A stretch of DNA of 64,000 nt from Hygrocybe punicea. Its lineage: Eukaryota; Basidiomycota; Agaricomycetes; Agaricales; Hygrophoraceae. Shown here piece by piece: positions 31,666-42,683 of the stretch. The DNA lies in NCBI GenBank assembly GCA_963556145.1, contig OY744461.1, positions 5,652,891-5,716,890 of the forward strand, given 5' to 3'. The stretch's first letter is position 1. Each line of letters opens with the position of its first letter. The notes beneath the pieces were generated by a model, which was not told the origin of the DNA, searched no databases, and saw nothing but the letters and a program-made list of their open reading frames with translations. The position numbers and the translations under genes were made by a program.

Positions 31666-32823
31666 TGATTGGCATGGGTAACCCGTGGGTATTCCACGGC
31701 TACCCGTACCCGTACCCATGGAAACCTGTACCCATGCCATGGGTACGGGTAACCCACGGGTTTACCCACAGGTCTACCCCAGAGGGCCCAACCTCCCATT
31801 ACCTCGCGAACACAGCACTGACGTCAATTGATGTTGCACTGCATCTTCGCGAGGTGACGTGGGTGGGCCTCTTCGTCTCCTCCTCGTCTCCCCCTCATCT
31901 CCTAGGTGGTATCCTCGCGGATGCGGTGCCGGTGTCGATTGGCATGGTGACGCCGGTTCGTGAGGTGGGTTGAGGGCGTGCCATTGCCAGCGTGTCTCAG
32001 GCTGGTGGCTGTTTGGCCGGCACTGCTCTTGGCATCTGCCGTTGGCCCACTGGTTGAGGGGGTGGGCGTGGGCATGGGGGTTGGGGAGCATCTGCGGCTG
32101 TAGTCAGTAGTGTAGCAATGTATAATTACAATAAAGGAAGACATACCTGTTGCAGCGGGTGGTGGGTGCACCACCCCCACTGCTCCTCTCTTTGCCTTCG
32201 TTGTCTGTTGCCGCCACGCTTGCTGTTGTCGTCGTTTGCCATCACCCTGGCTTGCCGTCGTCATTTGCGATCGTCGTGACTTGTCGTCGTCGTTTGCGAT
32301 CGTCGTGCCTTGCCGTCATCGTGGCTTGCCGTCGTCGCAGGTGCCATCGTCGCCGTTGCCATCGTAGCGGTTGCAGTTGCGGTCCTCATCCCCTCGTCCC
32401 CGTCCTTGTAGTTAGTTCGTTGTCGTGGTTGTGTGGTGTGTCTGTAGTTGTCTGGTTAGTCAGTACGATAGAATTCTATAAATAAATACTTATTGTAGCG
32501 TGGGTGCACCACTCCCCGCTGCTCTTTTCACCCCCTAATCTCGCCCTTCTTCGTTTTGTTATGTTTGGTCTTGCAGTTGCCACATAGTCGAGGTCGAAGT
32601 CGTGTGTCACGGGATCGTGACACTACCCGTGAAAAACCCGTGGACCCGTGGCACGGGTACGGGTAAATCACGGGTCCCGATTTGGCTACCTGTACCCATA
32701 CCCACGTGGACCCGTACCCGTACCCACGTGGACCCGTACCCGTACCCACGTGGACCCGTACCCGTACCCACGTGGACCCGTACCTGTGACCCCTGCGGGT
32801 TTCAATACCCATGCATATGACTA
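31663..32823. mobile_element. hAT-like non-autonomous element E1, in gag
   Basis: E1 is bounded by an exact 8-bp target duplication, CTACCCAC (31655-31662 and 32824-32831). The terminal inverted repeats are TAGTGATTGGCATGGGTA at the left and TAGTCATATGCATGGGTA from the right (15 of 18 match). Inside both ends are arrays of ACCCGTACCCGT type: 31685-31770 and 32600-32790. No transposase frame is present. Eight-bp duplications and TA-starting repeats fit the hAT superfamily. The middle holds a CTCGCGAA/TTCGCGAG hairpin (31803-31853) and two copies of a GGTGGGTGCACCAC palindrome. Confidence 0.8.
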
Positions 32824-33470
32824 CTACCCACCAGTACCAGCCTACTTGAGGAAATCTGGGTGACCCATTCGGTATGAACGCAGGAGGTAGGGGCAACCTG
32901 TTCATGAATCGAGGACCCACCCAATGACCCTACCGAGGGGAGCAGGAAATCCAAATACCGCTCGACAACCTGGACCATTCCCATTCCAACTCAGCGCCTG
33001 GGGTTGACCCATCGCTACTTGATACCATGACATGCCGAACCTCACCATCCAACATCACCCTGACACAGACCAGGGACGCGCCACCCACAGGGCCCAAGTC
33101 AACAAATGGCATCATGCCCACGCTGACGCACAACTGGACGAACTACGCCCATACCTGCTTACCCTGGGTACAGCACCACTAGGGTCACGGGAATGTTGGG
33201 ACTGCGGCCAAGCAGGCCATTGCATGGGAGCACTGGTTTGCGGTGGCACCACACTTCCCGAGAACGAATGTACCTGGTGGCGGATAGTGTCTCACATCGC
33301 CCACAAAGCGTGGAAGGAATGCCAAATGCAGAGTGTAAACTATGTGTCTCATGGACACCAAAACTATGGCAGGTACAATGACTATGAACAGTGATATGGT
33401 GGACATCAGTACCCAAATGACTTCGATGATGTCCAGGGAAATGGGAGGGGGCCGTCCACATAGACGAGAG
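32824..33470 (+). pseudogene. Rest of gypsy gag with zinc knuckle
   Basis: After E1 the gag sequence continues (YYPPVPAY...) through several frame changes. The clearest landmark is CWDCGQAGH with a following Cys (33199-33245), a retroviral-type zinc knuckle with altered spacing after the His. The rest is Pro/Arg-rich and shifted. Confidence 0.6.
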
Positions 33471-33474
33471 TTGG

Positions 33475-34065
33475 GTGGCCCAGACAAATGAACAGATGGA
33501 AACACCGGTCCCTGACCACTGTACGGGATGGGTCAGGGATGTGCCAGCGCATTCTCCTGAAATAAAGCTGCATATGGACATGGCACAGGATTCTTTAGTC
33601 AGTACCGATATCTCATGTTCAGGTCACGAATCCAAACACAAAACTGTTGACTTGTATGCGGTGGGAGAGAATGCACCAGTAACCCCACACACTGCAATAC
33701 CATTCTTGCAATCAGTTGATCTCCAAGGCCCCAGCGGGTCACACCAGTGCATCCGTGGTCTTGTTGACGATGGTGCAATGGTGAACTCAATTTTCTCGAC
33801 TGCATACAATGAAATGCGGCACCAGCTGGGTAAATTACAACCATCACACAAGACCCTGCGCATGGCGAATGGCACCAGGGAACCATCACATGGACGTTGG
33901 CAAGGCAACGTCAAACTCGGGAATTCACACAAGACTGCCGCTTTTGAGGTGTTTTCCAGTGGCAGCTCCTGGTCCATACTCCTGGGCAAACCTTTGCTCC
34001 AGCAATTCAATGCCGTCCACGACTACAGCAATGACACCTTGCGAATCCCACATGACAGCGGATAG
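33475..34065 (+). pseudogene. Ty3/gypsy aspartic protease region
   Basis: The frame includes GLVDDGAMVNSIFS, the counterpart of the usual D(S/T/N)GA active site but with DDGA, and ILLGKPLLQQFNAVHDY, the conserved second half of fungal gypsy proteases. This domain would cut the gag-pol precursor. The frame is open over 196 codons, but it joins the following pol only through several frameshifts. Confidence 0.7.
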
Positions 34066-35772
34066 ACGACACTACAGAACGAGAACCTGGAGGCTGCGCC
34101 TCCCACCATCCCAGTCAAGGATGTTGTGGTCCACGATACAACAGCCAGTGCTCCTCCAGTGGAATCGCCCACTACGATCCGCACCCGGAACCTGTTCGCC
34201 CTGCTCACAGAGTTGCCAGACACAGTGCTGTGTGACACCATGGAAGCCGGGGACGACGCTGGCATACCAAGCCGGACACAGGAAGCCCCATGTGAAACAC
34301 CCCCCACCGTGACACCAGCTGAATGTCAGAGCTCTCACCGCAAAGGATGCCATGCCTGACAACGACGCGTCGCCCAACGAAGTGTACAGCATCACTGCAA
34401 ACAACACCGGGCCCCCAAGCACACACACAACATCCCTCCATGGCCAACACACCCATCTGGACAGTGTGCAATGGCGATGACCGCCCTGATGATGGAAATA
34501 TTTGTGACACCCAACCGGAAGTGGACCTTGACGCCGACCACTCCATCTTCACCAGAAAAATGGACCTGTTCAAGCAGGCAAGGATCAATGAAATTCTGGC
34601 CAAGGTCACAATCAGGTCCGAACTATCAGACAACCAGCACGCAGGGGTGCGGACACTGATCACGGAGTATGCTGACTGCTTCGCACTGTCTGTTAGCGAG
34701 GTCAACGTCATACTGGAAGCCAAACACCGCATACATGTGCCGGACAACATCGTATTTCCCAAGTGTGTACCTAGACAATGACCTCTCATGGCCGCGCAAT
34801 GCAAATTCCTGAATAAAACCATTGACGAGCTCCTTGCAGCCAACATAATAGAGCCAATACACCCAGAAGACGTGAAATGCGCATCACCCATCACCCTTGG
34901 ACAGAAAACACACGACAACCTGGGCCTGCCCCTGAACGAGCTCCGCCACAGGGTCAATAATGAATGCACCACCCATAGCACACAATTTAGACCCTTGAAA
35001 CCCAGAGTCGCCCGCTCTGGCCGAACCACTGAAGCCACAAATGTGGCATGTTTGCCAAAACTACAATGCCCTGAACAGCATCACCCAGGTCTTCCCGGTG
35101 CTGCAGGGCAATGTTCGCACAAAACAACAGTGCCTGAGTGGACACAGGTGGGTCCACGGCTTTGACTTCACATCCAGGTTCTATGTAGTCATCATTCTGG
35201 AAGAGAGCAGGCCCTATCTGGCATTCTACATTGAGGGTCATGGGTTCTTCACACAGAAACGAATGCCATTCAGTCTCACAGGCGCCCCATCAACGTTCTG
35301 CCATGTTACTGCCGAAAACCTCGGCGACATCCTAATAGCCCTGCAACTCGAGCTCTTTGTCGATGACAGCAGCATGGCAGGCAATGACTTCGATGACATC
35401 CTGGGTTGTACAAGGCGCCTCCTCCAACGCATTCACGAAACAGGCATGTCACTCTCGGCAAAGAAGTCCAAGTTCTTCATGACAGAAATGATGTTCGCCA
35501 GCTCCAAGGTAGGCCCCAATGGCGTCCAAGCAGACGAGGCCAAGCTAACAGCAGTGGTAAACTGCTGCCCACCACCCAACCTCCTCGCTCTCTCTAGCTT
35601 CCTTGGGCTAACCGGCTACTTCCGAGACCTCATCTGGGGCTACACCAAGCTGGCACAGCCGCTCTCTGACCTCCTGTGGACTGCTGACATCCCAAAGAAT
35701 GTGGGGAAGTCAGCTTACCATGCAGCCCTGCGACGTGTAAAGCTAGTAAAGAACCAGTCATTAACAAATTAA
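34066..35772 (+). pseudogene. Ty3/gypsy reverse transcriptase, frameshifted
   Basis: The region 34590-34985 carries the pre-RT block (TIDELLAANIIEPIHPEDVK, LRHRVNNEC). 35041-35772 is RT proper: HGFDFTSRFYVVIILEE, KRMPFSLTGAPSTF, and the catalytic box LELFVDDSSM (FVDD for the common Y/F-V/A-DD). SSFLGLTGYFRDLI follows, then a frame break near 35770. The stretch 34066-34590 is a Pro/Thr-rich linker with no clear domain. Confidence 0.8.
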
Positions 35773-35791
35773 AGAAAATATTTCCACATGA

Positions 35792-36508
35792 TTGCTGGCC
35801 AACGTATGGACCGAAAAGCACCAGAGGTGCTTCCTTGACCTGAAGGCCATACTGACCTCGGACCCCTTCCTCACAGCCCCCAGGTTCAACGGAACCCCAT
35901 TCATCGTCATGACCGACGGCTGCAAGGAGGGTTTCAGAGCCATCTTGGTTCAGCGCATCCCTGTAACGAGGCTAGGTGGCGAAGTGGTCACAGAACTGCA
36001 CCCTATAGCATACACCTCCAAGCGCACATCGCCGGCCAAGGAGCACTACAAGCCCTTCTTGCTGGAGTTTGCAGCCCTCAAATTCACTCTGGATAAGTTC
36101 AACGACATTATATGGGGCTTTCCGGTGGAATTAGAAACTGATTGCCAAGCTCTCCATGACGTGCTGCTCAGCATGGACCTCAGCACTACCCACGCATGGT
36201 GGTGGGATGGCGTCCTCACCCACCAGATCATCAGCGTCCAGCACATCCCTGGGAAAGTCAACTTCATGGGAGATGCACTTAGCCAGAGGGACGAGGAACT
36301 ACCAAGAGTGCCAATGGATGGTAGCGACTGGTCGGTACTCCCTGACTGGGAGGTGTCACACAGCCTCACATTTGACCTGTTCGCAGTCGATGAGGAACTG
36401 GATCTGTACTCCTCACTGCACATGCACTTCCAGGCTGAGCGCATGTTCCTGGAGGTGATTGACACGCTGCTGGGTGTTCCCCAAGATGCCAGTGAGTGCA
36501 ACCAATGA
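35792..36508 (+). pseudogene. Ty3/gypsy RNase H region
   Basis: TEKHQRCFLDLKAILTSDPFL leads into the RNase H fold: FIVMTDGCKEGFRAIL (first Asp), a central AYTSKR...LLEFAALKF with the conserved Glu, and LETDCQAL (Asp). The tether QHIPGKVNFMGDALSQR follows. It is open over 239 codons. RNase H removes the RNA strand during reverse transcription. Confidence 0.8.
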
Positions 36509-37178
36509 CATGCCGCTCACTGCGCAAAGGACTTCTTTCTCGAAAATGGCTGCCTGTGGAAGATCAGTGGTGCCACTGCAGCCCAGGCTGTCTCCAGACT
36601 GGAGTGCATCACCAAAGCAGAAGCCGTGGAACTGGCCAGAGTGGAACTGGCCAGAGTGGAACACGTGAGACACACCAGGGCCGTGACACCATCAAGATGC
36701 AGCTGCTAGACTGGGTTTGCAGCCCGTTCCTCAATGCCTCCATTTCCATAGCGATATGGGAATGCGGCCATTGCAAGAACTTTGGTAACACCCACCTCCA
36801 CGTGCTACTGAAGCCCATCGTCCGCCGCTGGCCCTTCAAACTCCTCATGGGTGACTACACTTCGATGCCCCCAGGAAAAGGTGGGTTTTCCAAAATTGGC
36901 CTCTACGCTGATGTCTTTTCCAGGAAACTGTTCGCCTTCAAAGCCAAGTCAGCTTCGGGGAAGACGATGGTGGACAGCCTCACACAAATTGCCACCACAT
37001 ACATGAACCTGGATGTCTTTATGTCCGACGGCAGCACCCACTTCGACTCAAGGCGGTGCGTGATTGCTGTGCTGACTTGGGTACTAAACACCATGTTGTA
37101 GCTGCATACTCCCCATGGATCAACGGCCTTATCGAGGGCTCTAACAAGATCCTACTGAACACACTGTTTCAAATGCTT

Positions 37179-38333
37179 ATTACAAGTTCTTTTAATTTAT
37201 TAAAAGACTCGTTCTTTATCAGACCTGGTTCAGTGAGGGTTCGTAATTAATTAATTAATTAATTGATTAATTGATAAAGTTGATCGCCTATAGACAAAAT
37301 TTTTTTAGGTAACAGATATGATTCTACTTCTGATCCTGGAAAATCATATACAGTTGGGGCTATGTGTGGACAAGCTTACATAAGCATCCAAATATGGGTT
37401 GGTGCAAAAAAGACAAATTACCTTCCAATTATATTCAAAATATTCGTACTGGTCTCAATTCTTATCAGAATCAGCTGAAAATTGAACTGCTGACTAATAT
37501 TATCATTTCGGATCAGGTGTGACTGTGACATGTGACCAATCTAACCATATAAGGCAATTTTCGATATTATATAGCAAATTTTCTGCTGATCACAATGGTG
37601 ACAGTCACATGTGACCAGTCTAACCATATAAGGCAATTTTACACCATATATGCTAAATTTTGAGGTGATCACAGGAGTCATAGTCACATGTGACCACTAT
37701 TACTATATAGGGAAATTTCAGCCATATAAGCAGAAATGAGTGTAACTCAGATGATATAATGATATTTTTTATTAAAACATACAATTCAATATGATATCGC
37801 TGTATATATTATAAGCTAATTATATATTTCAAGCAAAATTATTTATTGATGTTCGAAATAATCATACAAATAAAAATCCAGTAACAGAAACAAGACTTTG
37901 TTCATGCCATATGCAACATTGGCCCACTCAAGCACAGCTGTCTTCATGTTATCATCTGTTGTGCAGCAAGGTTATGGAGAAGTGGGGTTAAGCAAATGTA
38001 AGTCAATTGTTATCATACTGTTTAAAGATAGTTGTATTTGACAGTTGATATGTTACTCTCTCTTTTGGCTGAGAATATTTCCATAATGACGAAGCAAAGA
38101 AGACATGACAGTGGGAGAGGAGATCAAGACACGCTATGCAGTTTTATTTTTTCTACTTTTTATGTTGCTATGGTGAGAGGTGAGCTTATTAATATATAAT
38201 ATATGTTATATGTCTTATATCACATGTAACATGCTTTATGCAATTTAATATTATTATTTACTTCATCATGAAAGTGAGGAGGGGAAAAAAAGAACTCGTT
38301 CATGCCATGCACAGCACTGGCCCACTAAACAAG
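37179..38333 (+). mobile_element. Non-autonomous Helitron HINE1 in the gypsy integrase
   Basis: The 5' end reads ATTACAAGTTCTTTTAAT...AAAGACTCGTTCTT, matching the H-element 5' end in design. The 3' end (38291-38333) reads AAGAACTCGTTCATGCC, hairpin GCCA/TGGC, CCACTAAACAAG, then T. The inside is AT-rich, with three repeats of a GTCACATGTGACC palindrome (about 37525, 37610, 37685) and no coding frame. An extra, older-looking 3' terminus lies inside at 37891-37930. Removing the element restores the host reading frame and shows insertion between T and T. Confidence 0.82.
37891..37930 (+). other. Internal second 3' terminus of HINE1
   Basis: GACTTTGTTCATGCCATATG, then ATTGGCCCACTCAAG, repeats the pattern of the real end (GCCA/TGGC hairpin, terminal CAAG) about 400 bases before it. 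HINE2 has the matching copy at 54966-55009. Confidence 0.65.
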
Positions 38334-38837
38334 TGTGCCCCTGGCCTGGGTGAGGATGACTACGAGCGTATGGCTGCAGAGGACATCCTGCAGAACTGGC
38401 CCGAGCACCTTGATGCCATGGTCAAGAGTCTCTCCAATCGCGTTCTGCCCTTGCTCAAGTTCTCACTCCCAATAGATGTGTCCGGCCCTGCCAACCCTGA
38501 AGCAGTCCACCTACCCACTGAGGCAGACCTCGCAATTCACATGGCATACGCTGAGCAGATGCACCTCAACAGCTGGTCCTGCACGGTTGATCATGCTGCA
38601 TGGCAAAAGGCAATCTTTGACGCAAAAGTCCTGAGCCAGGCCCCAAGAGAAGTTATATTCAAGACTGGTCAACTAGTACAGGTGTATCGCAGCGATCTGA
38701 TCAATGTCTTTTCCAGTGAATGCAAGCTGGTACCCTTTTGGTCCCCCCCACACTGTGTCGTGTCACACATCCGCAACTCCTATGTATTGGAGATGTTAGA
38801 CAGCACCCTGTTGAGTGGCACCTTTAATGCTAGATGA

Positions 38838-39152
38838 CTCTGACTATTTGAGCTCAGAGAAGGGACAAAGATCGTGACTGCTGAAGCCTTGAGACTGGAG
38901 TGAGGCAATGATGGGGAGAGCAGAGAGTGGGTGGGGTTAGAGACAGGTGATGAGGATGACCCATTGCTGGACGGTTCAGTGGCGGGGACTGGGGAGATTA
39001 ACCCCGATGGTAGTGATGAGGGCATTGCTAAAGGAGGGGGGGCAGTTGGATTAAATGTGCCTGGGTAGTCACGTGACTTGAGTTCCCACGGTTCAGTTCC
39101 CTTTATTAGATAGACATGTTGTTTTGGTAGAGTTAGACCAGCATGATGACCT
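38838..39152 (+). other. 3' tail of the gypsy element
   Basis: The tail after the integrase is purine-rich, with a G-run (AAAGGAGGGGGGGC near 39030) that could be the polypurine tract. No LTR follows; the hAT-like element E2 begins at 39161. Confidence 0.45.
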
Positions 39153-39160
39153 GATTCGAG

Positions 39161-39804
39161 TATGGCCAGTCAGGGGTACACCCGCAGTGCTCTGGGGCTG
39201 TACTCGGACCCGTACCCGTCACGGGTACGTACCCGAGGCCAAAAGTACGGGTATGGCACGGGTTTTGCAGGGGTACAGGAAGAAACATGCAAAATACCCC
39301 ATTTTTACCTGTTTTTGGTGGTTTTTAGGGTTATTGTGGACAGAATACTGGCCGGATCCCTTTAGTGTAAAGGAACACAATGTTTAGAATACTGTGGGGA
39401 GTGTTGAGAGCATTTTTACATATTTTTACAAGCAATGATTCTCATTATATCCCTCAAAAACATGCAAAATACCCCATTTTTACCTGTTTTTGGTGGTTTT
39501 TATGGTTATTGTGGACGGAATACTGGTCGGATCCCTTTAGTGTAAAGGAGCACAATGTTCGGAATACTGTGGGGAGTGTTGAGAGCATTTTTACATATTT
39601 TTACAAGCAATGATTCTCATTATATCCATCAAAAATAGCGAAAAATACCCCAAAAATTGAGTTTTTGATGTTTCTTCTCCCAAAAGAAATACAGCCCATA
39701 CCCGCGTGGGTACTGCGGGTATTCTGAGGCTGGACTCGTACCCTTAACCCGTGGTACCCGTACTCTTAACCCCTGGGGGTATTGCATACCCTTGACCTGC
39801 CCTA
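39161..39804. mobile_element. hAT-like non-autonomous element E2
   Basis: E2 is flanked by an exact 8-bp duplication, GATTCGAG (39153-39160 and 39805-39812). The terminal repeats are TATGGCCAGTCAGGGGTA and, from the right, TAGGGCAGGTCAAGGGTA (14 of 18). ACCCGTACCCGT-type subterminal stretches occur at both ends, as in E1. The inside is AT-rich with a duplicated 175-bp unit. It is 644 bases long with no transposase. Confidence 0.8.
39283..39632. repeat. Two tandem 175-bp units inside E2
   Basis: AAACATGCAAAATACCCC starts both units (39283 and 39458), and they differ at only a few bases over their full length. The short open frames here are by-products of the duplication. Confidence 0.9.
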
Positions 39805-40179
39805 GATTCGAGACAATCTCAGGATAGCAGCCTCAATCCCACTCCAGCAGCTCCATTTTATTTCACTAATCTGTCCCCCCCACACTCATTTTACAACCCC
39901 AACATGCTTGGAAACCCACACCTCACCAATTCCAGTTCGAAAAACCATGCCCAGAAAGCCTCAAAACAGCCCCAACAGCCATGTCCAACATGGAACGCCA
40001 CTTGCACGTTGTTCATGAAACACAGAAGAATGGAGCAATGAAACAGAAGGAAAATGCACGCATTGCAACGGCTGTTGCATGTGCACCCCCAGGTATGCCA
40101 ATCCCTATTGTTTCCATGGTTGCTGAGCAGGAAAACGTGTCCTACCATGTCATATGCCGTTTTCGACACGTCCAACTGT

Positions 40180-41680
40180 TTCTGCCCCTGTTTGGCCCCC
40201 ATTTGGCCCACCGTTCTCGTCTACGGCCTCATCATCATCTGAATGTGCACTATCACCAGAAAGACGTGTCCACGCACACATAAACACGTCCCCCCCCATC
40301 TTAGATCTGAATGACCCTCCCTTCACGTCTATGCCCTCGACATCATCCCCAGAAGTGACCCGCAACACTGCCCCACCACACCATCTACGCCCGTGCTGTC
40401 ACCGGGAAGCCATGCCGGTGCCCAGCAAACCTTGTTCTCGACCAATCCCATTGCGTTTACCCCATTTCATGTCGGAATGACCTCCTGTTCGCATCCACTG
40501 AGTCGCTGTCATCCCCAGAGGCAAGCCTGGTCCCATCCCCAACCTTTGAACCAAAGCTGTCCACAGAAAAATGTGTCCGCACACACCCAACACCATTTTT
40601 GAGGCAACCCAGCATGCCCCCCTCCATCTCGCCCCCAAATCACCCCGTGTTCACGTCTACACCCTCAACATCATCCCCAGAAGCAAACCATGACATGTCC
40701 TGATCCTCTGAACCCACGCCATCTCCAGGAAATCGTGTCCACAACCGCAAGACAGCGTTTTCAACATGTCTCAATGCGTCTCCCCTCATTTCATGCCCAA
40801 TTCACCCACCATCAGCATCTATGGACTTGCCGTCATCCCCGGATGCAAGCCATGAGGTACACCCACTGTCTGCACCCACGCCGTCCCCAGAAAAAGACAT
40901 CTGCACATGACCAACACTGTTTTCGAAGCATACCAGCACATCTGCCCTCATTTCACCCCCGTTTCGTCTGCCGTCCATGCCCATGCACTCTCCATCATCC
41001 CCACCAGCAAGCCATGACATGCCCCCATGGCCAGAACCCACATCATCCACCAAATCACCATCGCCATGGCCTCCATTGCCCACCAGCCAATTTCAAGTCA
41101 CATCCCCCTCCGTTTCACCCCCAAATCACCCTGTGTTTGCATCTACACCCTCGACGTCGTCCCCAGAAGCAAACCATAGCATGCCCCCACCGTTCGAGCC
41201 CATGCTGTTCCCCAAGACCCCATTTTTGATGAATCTCAACACGTCCCCTCTCGTTTCACACCTGAATCGCCCAAGTCTTCATCCAAGCCCCCTCCATTCT
41301 CCCCAGAAGCACAGAATGACATGCCATCAGTGTCAGCAGCCATGCCGTCCCCAGAGATTGATGTCCATGCCCACCAGAAGCCATTTTCAATGTGTCCCAG
41401 TGCATCCACCCCCGTTTCCCCTCCATTTGGCCCATCAACCTCGACTATGCCCATTCCGTCATCCCCAGGAGCTTGTCCCCACATATGCCCTACATCTGTG
41501 CACCAGCTGTGCCCTAAAACACTGTTTCTGCTGCCTCATTTGTTGTCTTCACGTCCCTATCACCCACCAGCCACATCCACCCCCATTTCCCTGTTTTGCC
41601 TGCCATCCTCACCTACCCCAGTTCCATCATCCCTGACAGCTAGTCCTCACGTATGCCCCATCTTTTCATGACCCTGTATG
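40180..41680 (+). repeat. Degenerate 160-bp tandem repeat, Pro/Ser/His-rich
   Basis: The block TCATCCCCAGAAGCAA recurs about nine times, near 40340, 40510, 40671, 40832, 40994, 41157, 41307, 41458 and 41624, mostly 161-163 bases apart. The unit is therefore about 54 codons. Frames drift between units through small indels, so long Pro-rich frames (40690-41229, 40977-41636) switch register. It may be the remains of a gene for a Pro/Ser-rich repeat protein. The section 39813-40180 before it holds only short frames. Confidence 0.6.
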
Positions 41681-41761
41681 GCCTCCCGCATCCCCGTTTG
41701 AGTTGAGACAACTCCTCAAGCACCGCCCTTCCCATCATCAGCACCATCCTCATCTAAAGCT

Positions 41762-41998
41762 ATGCCCCCTCCCCTTTCAACATCTATGTACAAGATTCAG
41801 TCCACACTCTCATGTCCACCACAGCCACCTCGGTTCTCTCAAGAATACTCAGAACTTCAAAAAGTTCAAATCAATTTTATTAACTTTCAAGCAAGTCATG
41901 TTCTGTTGGAAAAGCGAGTGAAGAGTTTAGAGAAACAGTTTGTTTATTTGGAAAATTGGATTCCAGGTTTGGACAATTGTGTTTCTGGTTTAGAGTAG
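41762..41998 (+). CDS. Possible coiled-coil C-terminus downstream of the repeat
   Basis: Frame MPPPLSTSMYKIQ...ends in QEYSELQKVQINF, LLEKRVKSLEKQFVYLE, a heptad-like pattern. It could be the last exon of the repeat-bearing gene above. Support is weak. The following 42001-42683 holds poly-T stretches and no gene that I can support. Confidence 0.3.
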   Translation: MPPPLSTSMYKIQSTLSCPPQPPRFSQEYSELQKVQINFINFQASHVLLEKRVKSLEKQFVYLENWIPGLDNCVSGLE

Positions 41999-42683
41999 AG
42001 TTCTCCTTCCTTTTGATTTTCTTTTGATTTTCTTCTTTATATTTTCTGATTCCATTTGATCTTTTAGTTTGATTTCACTTTTTCTTTTTCTTTTTCGTCA
42101 TTCACTCCCCCCCCCCTTCTCCTGACTGGGACAGTCAGATTTTCAGTGACCGGGAGGATGATATGCATGCTGCATGTCTGAGGTTTGATTCACACATTTT
42201 ACTTATTTTTATTAGTTAGTTTTTGTTATGTACTTATTGTAGTACAACAAGTACAAATAAAAAGGATTGGATTCCCCCTTTTCCCCCATCACACCAGAGC
42301 TCTGAGCCTCCCTTGGATCAGCACTCGCATCCCACACTTAGAGACCCTCTCTGTGTACCATTGTGTAAGGATCTTAATTCATGTTCCAATGAAGGAAACA
42401 TCAGCAACCGGTATTTTAGTTCTGAGAGGAAAGACACACCGCTTGAAAAACATTGGGGAATAGGCATGAAAGACTGGCAATATCAATATTGAGGCACGAG
42501 AGGGGGACAGCATCTTCAACTTTCTAAGTCAGGCTAGAACGTGACTGAATAATGGACAAGAGGTCTTGCTGTAGCGATTAGTTTATGTTGTTCATCAAAT
42601 GTGCAAGCTTTGAATTTCTGTGTTCAAATGTATAAATAGTCAGTAGAATGACACTGAGACTAGCAACGTACCAGTCAAGAAAC

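Larger units (their letters stand above)
36509..38837 (+). pseudogene. Ty3/gypsy integrase, interrupted by HINE1
   Basis: Part one is 36509-37178: zinc-binding remnants (CGHCKNFG), then the integrase core MGDYTSMPP (first Asp), FMSDGSTHFD (second Asp) and, after a frame change, WINGLIEGSNK (Glu). Part two, 38334-38837, continues as CAPGLGEDDYERMAAEDIL and ends in the fungal gypsy C-terminal block GQLVQVYRSDL...SYVLEML. Removing 37179-38333 joins QML to CAP in frame, which shows the exact insertion point. Confidence 0.82.
29948..39152 (+). mobile_element. Decayed Ty3/gypsy retrotransposon with two nested insertions
   Basis: The order is LTR-like D1, gag (30718), zinc knuckle, aspartic protease, reverse transcriptase, RNase H and integrase, as in Metaviridae. 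Frames are broken by stops and indels. The hAT-like element E1 (31663-32823) lies in gag, and Helitron HINE1 (37179-38333) lies in the integrase. Downstream of the integrase is a G-rich, polypurine-tract-like run near 39030-39045, but no second LTR. The 5' side is cut by the H2 3' end. This is an old copy that cannot move by itself. Confidence 0.8.

Noticed and set aside
32690..32790. Telomere-like ACCCGT arrays (also 31690-31760 and 39190-39240)
   Set aside because: They sit inside elements with inverted ends and 8-bp duplications and do not match the fungal TTAGGG telomere repeat.
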